Shown here piece by piece: positions 55,043-61,660 of a DNA stretch of 64,000 nucleotides. The notes under the pieces are model-generated. The model saw only the letters and a list, made by a program, of their open reading frames with translations. It had not been told where the DNA came from and made no database searches. The first letter of the stretch is position 1; each line of letters opens with the position of its first letter. Both the position numbers and the translations under genes were made by a program. The stretch is from Dawidia soli (lineage in GTDB: Bacteria > Bacteroidota > Bacteroidia > Cytophagales > Cyclobacteriaceae). Location: assembly GCF_018598185.1 (NCBI RefSeq), contig NZ_JAHESC010000001.1:62001-126000 (forward strand), given 5' to 3'.

Positions 55043-56488
55043 GTGGGGAAAACAGAATATGACGCAATCGTAGTGGGATCGGGGCCGAACGGCCTGGCCG
55101 CCGCGATCACTTTGCAGCAGGCGGGATGCTCGGTGTTGCTGATAGAAGGGAAAGATACCCTGGGTGGCGGCATGCGCTCGGAAGCGCTGACGCTGCCGGG
55201 CTTTACGCACGATGTATGCTCGGCCATACACCCGCTGGCGATCGCATCGCCGTTCTTCTGCAAGCTGCCGCTGGAAAAGCACGGCCTGCGATATATCCTG
55301 CCCGACATTGCGGCGGCCCACCCCTTGGAAGACGGTAGCGAAGCTTTTCTCGACATGTCGCTCGATGTGACCGCCCGCGCGCTGCGCCGCGATGAGCACG
55401 TCTATCGCCACCTGATCAAACCCGTAGCCGATACCTGGCCGCACCTGGCCGAAGATGTGCTGGGACCGCTGACCATACCGCGCCACCCCGTGGCCATGGC
55501 CCGGTTTGGCGTAAATGCGCTGCGTTCAGCCAACGCCATTGCACGTCGCTTTTCTACGCCGCAAGGCAAGGGTCTCTGGGCCGGTATGGCCGCACACGGC
55601 ATACAACCGCTGAGCAATCTCTCATCGGCTGCTATCGGGTTGGTGCTGATGGCAAATGCGCATATAAAAGGGTGGCCGGTGCCGGTGGGCGGATCACAAT
55701 CCATCGCCAACGCGCTGGTGTCATACTTTAAGTCGCTTGGCGGAACCATCCAAACGGAGTTCTTTGTCAGCAACCTGGGCGACCTGCCTTCGGCGAAGGC
55801 CGTGCTGCTGGATGTCACGCCGCGCCAGCTGTTGCAGATCGCGGGCCACACGTTCTCGTCGTTCTATACCTGGCAGCTGCAACGCTATCGCTACGGCATG
55901 GGTGTCTTTAAGGTCGACTGGGCACTGAACGGACCCGTGCCCTTTACCGCACCGGCCTGCCGCATCGCCGGTACCGTGCACCTGGGCAACACGTTTGAAG
56001 AGATTGCCCGGTCGGAATATGAGACTTCCACCGGCCGGCATGCAGACAAGCCGTTCGTACTGCTGGCACAACAAAGTATATTTGACCCCACACGCGCCCC
56101 CGCCGGGCATCACACCGCGTGGGCCTATTGCCACGTGCCGCACGGCTCGACGCGCGACATGACAGAGGCCATTGAAAAACAGGTCGAGCGGTTTGCTCCA
56201 GGCTTCCGCGACCGCATCATCGCGCGGCATACCATGAACACGCTGCAGATGCAGGAGCACAACCCCAACTATATCGGCGGCGACATCAACGGGGGAGTCA
56301 TTGATCTCGGGCAGCTTTTTACACGGCCCGCGCTGCGCTTCTCGCCGTACCGTACCTCCGCCAAAGGCATCTATATCTGCTCGTCGTCTACGCCGCCCGG
56401 TGGGGGGGTACACGGCATGTGCGGATTTCATGCCGCCCGCCGGGCCTTAAACGATATTTTTAGACATACATTTTTTTCGATCCGATAA
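55043..56488 (+). CDS. FAD-dependent oxidoreductase, phytoene-dehydrogenase-like
   Basis: A 481-residue flavoprotein with the Rossmann motif AIVVGSGPNGLAAAITLQQA (Gly12, Gly14, Gly17), LLIEGKDTLGGGMRSEAL and a C-terminal ICSSSTPPGGGVHGMCGFHA typical of COG1233 carotenoid-desaturase-like oxidoreductases. Starting from the GTG at 55043, 16 bp after the SoxC stop, gives a normal N terminus. The longer open frame from 54869 lies mostly inside the SoxC gene. No carotenoid genes surround it, so a different substrate is likely, for example an organic sulfur compound or quinone-linked step. That is conjecture. Confidence 0.8.
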   Translation: MGKTEYDAIVVGSGPNGLAAAITLQQAGCSVLLIEGKDTLGGGMRSEALTLPGFTHDVCSAIHPLAIASPFFCKLPLEKHGLRYILPDIAAAHPLEDGSEAFLDMSLDVTARALRRDEHVYRHLIKPVADTWPHLAEDVLGPLTIPRHPVAMARFGVNALRSANAIARRFSTPQGKGLWAGMAAHGIQPLSNLSSAAIGLVLMANAHIKGWPVPVGGSQSIANALVSYFKSLGGTIQTEFFVSNLGDLPSAKAVLLDVTPRQLLQIAGHTFSSFYTWQLQRYRYGMGVFKVDWALNGPVPFTAPACRIAGTVHLGNTFEEIARSEYETSTGRHADKPFVLLAQQSIFDPTRAPAGHHTAWAYCHVPHGSTRDMTEAIEKQVERFAPGFRDRIIARHTMNTLQMQEHNPNYIGGDINGGVIDLGQLFTRPALRFSPYRTSAKGIYICSSSTPPGGGVHGMCGFHAARRALNDIFRHTFFSIR

Positions 56489-56498
56489 CCACCTGGGT

Positions 56499-57830
56499 AT
56501 GAGCAACACAACAATCGCCAAAGAAAGAACCCCGCTACACGAAGATTGGGCCGTCGTGGTCCTCGGCTTCCTGATCATTGCCATCAGTTTTTTTTACCTC
56601 GTGCCTGTACCGGCCTATAGTTGGAAAGATGCCGAGGGCCTGGCCGACGTATTGGCAAAGGCCAACCTCGGCGCGATCCTCGTGCAGTTCCTGTTTGTAT
56701 TTGTCCTGGGCCTGTTTGGCGCGTGGTTGACGGGAAAATCGGTGACGGCATTTGTGAAGGCGTTTCCGCTGATCGCCGTGCTGACGATAGTGGCATTGAT
56801 CATTGCCGGCAACAGCGGCATCAAGGGGCTGGGCCTCGAGGCGGTGATCTTCAGTCTTTCCATCGGCTTGCTGGTGAGCAATACCATCAAGTTGCCCGAC
56901 TGGTTCCGCGCGGCATTGACCGCCGAGATGTTTGTAAAGATCGGCCTCGTGCTGCTGGGTACATCGGTGATCTTTACCGACATTCTCACCGCCGGTTCCC
57001 TGGGACTTATCCAGGCCCTGGTGGTGGTGGTATCCGTATGGTACTTTGCCTTCTGGGTGTGCAGGAAGTTTAAGCTCGACGGAGAGCTGACCATGATGTT
57101 GTCAAGCGCCGTATCGATCTGCGGCGTATCTGCGGCGATTGCCACTGCCGGTGCCATCAAAGGCGACACAAAGAAACTTTCGTATATCATTTCCCTCGTG
57201 CTGATCACCGCCATTCCTATGATGATCTTTATGCCGTACATCGCCCGCTACTTCCATTTTCCCGAAGCGGTTACAGGCGCCTGGCTCGGGGGCAGCATCG
57301 ATACAACGGGAGCAGTAGTGGCGTCGGGCACGCTGGTGGGAGAAACGGCGCTCAAGATTAGTACCATCGTCAAGTTCTCGCAAAACGTGCTGCTGGGACT
57401 GGCAGCATTTGCTATCAGTCTCTACTGGACCTATACCAACGAAGGAAAGACCCAGGATGCCGCCAGACAGCCCACCTTGGCCGTGATCTGGGAACGCTTT
57501 CCGAAGTTTGTACTGGGCTTCATCGCAGCATCGTTGTTATTTACGTTCCTGTCCTCGGGCGGATCGATCATCGGGTTCAGCAAACTACACTTGGAGTTTG
57601 AAATACCGCATGTGATCTCGAAGGATGCCCTGAAGCCGATAACAAAAAACCTGAAGAGCATCCAACTGTTGTGGTTTGCCCTGGCGTTTACCAGCATTGG
57701 ACTCGAAACCAAGTTCTCTGACCTCTTCAACGCCGAGAGTCGCAAGCCGCTTTATGCATTTCTGATCGCACAGCTGTTTAATATTATCGTGACATTGATC
57801 ATTGCCTTTATCCTCTTCGGAAATGCCTGA
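56499..57830 (+). CDS. YeiH family putative sulfate exporter
   Basis: A 443-residue membrane protein of the YeiH/UPF0324 'putative sulfate exporter' family with about ten helices. Visible are AGNSGIKGLGLEAVIFSLSI, LLVSNTIKLPDWFRAALTAE, GTSVIFTDILTAG, LSSAVSICGVSAAIATAGAI and TGAWLGGSIDTTGAVVASGT, hallmarks of the family. The gene starts 10 bp after the FAD gene, closing the operon. Its presence next to a sulfite-oxidising enzyme agrees with exporting the sulfate formed. Transport direction and substrate are family-level predictions. Confidence 0.88.
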   Translation: MSNTTIAKERTPLHEDWAVVVLGFLIIAISFFYLVPVPAYSWKDAEGLADVLAKANLGAILVQFLFVFVLGLFGAWLTGKSVTAFVKAFPLIAVLTIVALIIAGNSGIKGLGLEAVIFSLSIGLLVSNTIKLPDWFRAALTAEMFVKIGLVLLGTSVIFTDILTAGSLGLIQALVVVVSVWYFAFWVCRKFKLDGELTMMLSSAVSICGVSAAIATAGAIKGDTKKLSYIISLVLITAIPMMIFMPYIARYFHFPEAVTGAWLGGSIDTTGAVVASGTLVGETALKISTIVKFSQNVLLGLAAFAISLYWTYTNEGKTQDAARQPTLAVIWERFPKFVLGFIAASLLFTFLSSGGSIIGFSKLHLEFEIPHVISKDALKPITKNLKSIQLLWFALAFTSIGLETKFSDLFNAESRKPLYAFLIAQLFNIIVTLIIAFILFGNA

Positions 57831-57890
57831 TCCAAGTGACTTTCCGGGGGAGTTGCATACGTTGGAAATGGCAATAAAACTGTATATTCG

Positions 57891-57910
57891 CGGGGTTGCC
57901 CCCGGGGCAA
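57891..57910. repeat. Short GC-rich hairpin after the sulfur operon
   Basis: TTGCCCC-CGGGGCAA near 57895-57909 forms a 7-bp perfect stem. It lacks a U-run, so its role as a terminator is doubtful. Confidence 0.4.
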
Positions 57911-57917
57911 TACGGCA

Positions 57918-57948
57918 TTTGTCTATCGTCATTTCCCGCTAAACTTTG
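57918..57948 (+). promoter_or_regulatory. Candidate promoter of the MFS transporter gene
   Basis: TTTG (57918-57921), 19-bp spacer, AAACTTTG (57941-57948), one mismatch to TAnnTTTG. The ATG at 57956 lies 7 bp after the -7 element. Confidence 0.45.
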
Positions 57949-57955
57949 ATTGCTC

Positions 57956-59269
57956 ATGAATGGCATAACCGCCACCGCCACGCTGAATAACCCCCGCACC
58001 GTACGGGCTTGGTACATGTTTGACTGGGCAAACTCGGTGTATTCGCTGATCATTATCACGGCCATTTTTCCGATCTACTACAAGGAAGTAGCAGTATCGA
58101 GTGGCACGGACCAGGTGAACTTTCTGGGTTTTACGTTGCAGAACTCGGTGTTGTATTCGTACGCCCTGTCGTTCTCCTTCCTGGTCGTAGCGGCCATCCT
58201 GCCGTTGCTCTCCGGCGTGGCCGACTATACAGGCAGGAAAAAGACTTTTATGAAGATCTTTGTCTGGCTCGGAAGTTTATCGTGCATGGGACTATACCTC
58301 TTTGAAAACGTATCGTGGTTGGAATGGGGCATTGTATGTTCCATCCTGGCAAGCATAGGGTACTCTGGCAGCCTGGTGTTTTACGACGCCTTCCTGCCCG
58401 AGATCGTAACCCGCGACCGTTATGACGCGACCAGCGCGAACGGTTACTCCATGGGGTATTTCGGCAGCGTGCTGCTGATGGTCATTTGTACCGTGCTCAT
58501 TCTGGGCGCAGATACCTTTGGCTTTACAGAAGGTGAGGCTACACGCTTTTCGTTTTTGCTGGTAGGCGTATGGTGGATAGGTTTTTCGATGATACCGTTT
58601 GCCTTGCTGCCGGAGAATGTCGCGGAGCGCAAGCTGGAAGGCAGCAGCATCTGGACGAAGGGCTACGAGGAGATCCGCAAGGTGTGGCGCAGCCTGCGTC
58701 AGCAGCCCGACCTGAAACGCTATCTGTTCGCATTTTTCTTTTACAACGGCGGTGTGCAAACCGTGATGTACCTGGCTACGTTGTTCGGCACCGATGTACT
58801 GCATTTAGGCACCACCAGCCTCATCGCTACCGTCGTGATCATACAATTGGTCGGGATTCTGGGAGCATGGCTTTTTGCACGCCTGTCGCAAGCCAAAGGC
58901 AACCGCTTTTCGCTGACGGTCATGATCATGATCTGGATCGGCATCTGCGTCAGCGCGTACTTTATCACGACAGAGTATGAGTTTTATATCCTGGCATTTG
59001 TCGTGGGCATGGTGATGGGCGGCATTCAATCGCTGTCGCGCGCAACCTATTCCAAGCTGATCCCCGACAACACGATCGATCACGCGTCATACTTCAGCTT
59101 CTACGATGTGACATATAATCTCGCCATTGTGTTTGGTACTTTCTCTTATGGATTTATCGATCACCTGACCGGCAGCATGCGATATAGCGCGCTGGCACTG
59201 GCGTTGTATTTTATTGTTGGCGGAGCAGTGTTGTTTACGGTCAGGACGAAAGCGATTCGGAAAGCCTAG
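57956..59269 (+). CDS. MFS transporter, UMF1/Atg22-like
   Basis: A 437-residue twelve-helix major facilitator. The start RTVRAWYMFDWANSVYSLII and PEIVTRDRYDATSANGYSMG are typical of the UMF1/'vacuole effluxer Atg22-like' class. The loop SGVADYTGRKKTFMKIFVWL is the MFS signature between helices 2 and 3. The C-terminal half has GGIQSLSRATYSKLIPDNTI. ATG 57956 is chosen over the TTG two codons earlier. It faces the PIN toxin gene and its end is 4 bp from it. Substrate unknown. It follows the sulfur operon but has its own candidate promoter. Confidence 0.87.
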   Translation: MNGITATATLNNPRTVRAWYMFDWANSVYSLIIITAIFPIYYKEVAVSSGTDQVNFLGFTLQNSVLYSYALSFSFLVVAAILPLLSGVADYTGRKKTFMKIFVWLGSLSCMGLYLFENVSWLEWGIVCSILASIGYSGSLVFYDAFLPEIVTRDRYDATSANGYSMGYFGSVLLMVICTVLILGADTFGFTEGEATRFSFLLVGVWWIGFSMIPFALLPENVAERKLEGSSIWTKGYEEIRKVWRSLRQQPDLKRYLFAFFFYNGGVQTVMYLATLFGTDVLHLGTTSLIATVVIIQLVGILGAWLFARLSQAKGNRFSLTVMIMIWIGICVSAYFITTEYEFYILAFVVGMVMGGIQSLSRATYSKLIPDNTIDHASYFSFYDVTYNLAIVFGTFSYGFIDHLTGSMRYSALALALYFIVGGAVLFTVRTKAIRKA

Positions 59270-59273
59270 TGTG

Positions 59274-59843
59274 CTATAGCAGGGCCAGGAGCCTTTTACT
59301 GGTCAGTGGCAACCCACATTTTTCCAACGTGGCGAGTACCTGCAGGTAGGTCTTGGAAGGGTTTCTTAGATATGACACTTGTTGCTTGAATGCCCGAATA
59401 GATTCGGTAGGATTCAGGTCAATCACATTCGAAATAAACACATCGGGGTGTTGCGCCTCTATATCAAATTCCCGCAGGTAGCTATTCGGAAAATCCTTCG
59501 TATTAGAGGTAACGATAAGCTCTGCCTGGCAGCGAATGGCTGCCGCCAGGATATGCCGATCGTCGGGATCGGGCAAGGTAAAGGAGGAAACGAGCGCTTC
59601 GTATCGTTCGACATTGGCATCGGGAAACGCCGTGTTCATACTGTCTACCGTCTTTTGCAATTGTCCCACGGTAATGTCGGGGCGATTTTGGAGTAGATTC
59701 CGGATCCATTCGTGCTGAATCGTATCCGTCCACTTGGGTTTATACAGCTCGACTGCCGCGAGGTGTAACAGCAAGTCTCTCACAGGCGCGGGATAGAGAA
59801 CACAAGCATCGAGGATAACAGTGAAACGGGGGGAGTGGATCAT
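59274..59843 (-). CDS. PIN domain toxin (VapC-like RNase)
   Basis: A 189-residue PIN-fold protein with Asp12 in TVILDACVLYPAPVRDLL, acidic PDPDDRHILAAAIRCQAELI and SNTKDFPNSYLREFDIEA, which supply the conserved acidic metal site of these RNases. It is longer than classical VapC (about 130). Its start overlaps the stop of the upstream HTH-protein gene by the ATGA pattern, as in toxin-antitoxin operons. It probably cleaves RNA when freed from the antitoxin. Target unknown. Confidence 0.82.
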   Translation of the reverse strand: MIHSPRFTVILDACVLYPAPVRDLLLHLAAVELYKPKWTDTIQHEWIRNLLQNRPDITVGQLQKTVDSMNTAFPDANVERYEALVSSFTLPDPDDRHILAAAIRCQAELIVTSNTKDFPNSYLREFDIEAQHPDVFISNVIDLNPTESIRAFKQQVSYLRNPSKTYLQVLATLEKCGLPLTSKRLLALL

Positions 59844-60295
59844 TCGTAGCCTAAACTCAAATCTTGAGCCTGCTGAGCCAGCTGTTTGAGGCTTGCAGTG
59901 CGCTGATCCTTTTGTTTGGCCTCATAGGCGACCAGATCTTCTAATAAGATCCTTCTGTGGCTGCCTACTTTTTTATAGGGGATCAAACCTTGCTCTAATA
60001 ATTTTACAACGTGAGGCCTTGATACATTCAGCATGTCAGCCGCTTGCTGCGTACTGACCTCTGCTTCTGACGGAATGAGTGTGATGGATTTTCCTTCGGC
60101 CATATTGGAAAGAATGTCAAACAACAATTCAAGCGCCTTGCCCGGAACGGTCACAAACTCGTCACTTTCCTGAATCTTGATCTTTACAACGTTGGGCTTC
60201 TTTTTCAAGAAAGCTGCTGTAGAGTTCAAGGCAGAAATTGACTTGGTTGCAATTTCCTGATCTTTCCGTGTCGTCCGCTGAATTACCGTCTCCAT
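59840..60295 (-). CDS. HTH antitoxin with excisionase-type DNA-binding domain
   Basis: A 151-residue protein. The C-terminal half (about 80-135) is an excisionase/MerR-like HTH: STQQAADMLNVSRPHVVKLL, then YKKVGSHRRILLEDLVAYEA. The N-terminal part is helical (about residues 1-75) with a beta-rich VKIKIQESDEFVTVPGKALE. The PIN-domain toxin follows in an overlapping frame (ATGA). Helical C-terminal tail SLKQLAQQAQDLSLGYE may wrap the toxin. It would repress its own promoter and neutralise the PIN protein. The pair is AT-richer than its neighbours, typical of acquired modules. Confidence 0.83.
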   Translation of the reverse strand: METVIQRTTRKDQEIATKSISALNSTAAFLKKKPNVVKIKIQESDEFVTVPGKALELLFDILSNMAEGKSITLIPSEAEVSTQQAADMLNVSRPHVVKLLEQGLIPYKKVGSHRRILLEDLVAYEAKQKDQRTASLKQLAQQAQDLSLGYE

Positions 60296-60386
60296 ATCGC
60301 CTTCGTTACCCTAAAGTAATAAACGAAATAAACGAAACAAAGTTTCTCCCTCAAATTACTTTATAACCCCTTTGATAATACGGCGG

Positions 60387-61157
60387 TTAATACCGTAAGT
60401 GCCTCACAGTCATTCCATTGTTGATCAACTGGCGGAGCGAGTCTATGCCGATGCGGAGATGAAGCTCCACAAAGTTTTTCGTAACGCTCAGGTCGCTGAC
60501 TTCGGTCTTGACCCCCTCGGGCACCATGGGCTGGTCGGATACCAGCAGCAGGGCACCGGCGGAGATCTTATTGTAGAAGGCAGTAGAGAAGATGGTGGCC
60601 GTTTCCATATCGATGGCCTGCGCGCGGATCTTGCGCAGATATTCTTTAAACTCTTCGTCCCACTCCCACACGCGGCGGTTGGTGGTATAGACGGTGCCGG
60701 TCCAGTAGTCTTGTTTGTGATCGCGGATGGTCGTCGAGATCGCCTTCTGCAGCGCGAACGACGGCAAGGCGGGTACTTCGGCAGGGAAGTAATCGTTGGA
60801 GGTACCTTCGCCGCGAATGGCCGCGATGGGCAGGATCAGATCGCCGATGTGGTTCTTGGCTTTGAGACCGCCGCACTTGCCCAGGAAGAGCGCAGCCTTG
60901 GGTTTGATGGCGCTGAGGCAGTCGATGATCGTGGCGGCGTTGGGGCTGCCCATCCCAAAGTTGATGATCGTGATGCCTTCGGCCGTGGCGCTGCGCATGG
61001 CGCGGTCCTGGCCGATGATGGGCACGTTATGCCACTCAGCGAACATGCGCACATAGTTGTCAAAATTGGTCAACAGTATATATTCCCCAAACTCATTGAG
61101 TGCCTGCCCGGTGTAACGGGGCAGCCAGTTCTCCACGATGTCCTGTTTCGTCTTCAT
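60387..61157 (-). CDS. amn: AMP nucleosidase
   Basis: A 256-residue nucleoside-phosphorylase-fold enzyme hydrolysing AMP to adenine and ribose 5-phosphate. It shows EGITIINFGMGSPNAATIID, LFLGKCGGLKAKNHIGDLIL and the C-terminal catalytic region AQAIDMETATIFSTAF. Its length is that of the short Bacteroidota AMP nucleosidase without the N-terminal extension seen in E. coli. It is divergent from the HsdR-N-like gene with 53 bp between the starts. It acts in purine salvage in the cytoplasm. Confidence 0.9.
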   Translation of the reverse strand: MKTKQDIVENWLPRYTGQALNEFGEYILLTNFDNYVRMFAEWHNVPIIGQDRAMRSATAEGITIINFGMGSPNAATIIDCLSAIKPKAALFLGKCGGLKAKNHIGDLILPIAAIRGEGTSNDYFPAEVPALPSFALQKAISTTIRDHKQDYWTGTVYTTNRRVWEWDEEFKEYLRKIRAQAIDMETATIFSTAFYNKISAGALLLVSDQPMVPEGVKTEVSDLSVTKNFVELHLRIGIDSLRQLINNGMTVRHLRY

Positions 61158-61210
61158 GCCCCTAATGTACCAAAAGTTTATGTGCGAAAACTGCCTATCT
61201 TCGCCCGGGT

Positions 61211-61660
61211 ATGTATGACCTCAACCTTCCGCCATTTGAATACCAGGTCAGGAAAGCCGACGATCGCTACTGGATCTTCGATGTGCTGCGAAAGAAGTAC
61301 CTGGTATTGACCCCCGAAGAGTGGGTGCGGCAGCATTTTGTGCACCACCTGTTGCGGGACCTGGCATATCCGCGGGCATTGATCCGTGTGGAGGGTGGGT
61401 TGTCGTATAACCAGTTGTCGAAGCGCTCGGACATTGTTGTATTCGACCGGCAGGGTGCACCCTGGATGGTGATCGAGTGTAAGGCGCCGACCCAGGCGAT
61501 CAATCAAAATACCATTCACCAGGCCTCGACATACAACGCCACGCTACGGGCTCCCTACCTGGTGGTAACGAATGGCCTGAGCCACTATTATTTTCAAGTA
61601 GACTGGCAGGAAAACAAGACGGAGCGCTTGCCATCCCTGCCAGCCTATATACCGCATTAG
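61211..61660 (+). CDS. Stand-alone HsdR N-terminal-like endonuclease domain protein
   Basis: A 149-residue protein matching the N-terminal PD-(D/E)xK nuclease domain of type I restriction enzyme R subunits. It shows VRQHFVHHLLRDLAYPRALI, RSDIVVFDRQGAPWMVIECK (the D and ExK catalytic pattern) and VVTNGLSHYYFQVDW. It lacks the helicase part, methylase or specificity subunit in this window, so it is not a restriction system. Small proteins of this kind are widespread in Bacteroidota with unknown function. ATG 61211 lies 7 bp after a TATCTTCG sequence, a near -7 element (61196-61203). Confidence 0.82.
   Translation: MYDLNLPPFEYQVRKADDRYWIFDVLRKKYLVLTPEEWVRQHFVHHLLRDLAYPRALIRVEGGLSYNQLSKRSDIVVFDRQGAPWMVIECKAPTQAINQNTIHQASTYNATLRAPYLVVTNGLSHYYFQVDWQENKTERLPSLPAYIPH

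Noticed and set aside
61211-61660. A type I restriction-modification system
   Set aside because: Only the N-terminal HsdR-like domain is present; no helicase, HsdM or HsdS gene occurs in the window.
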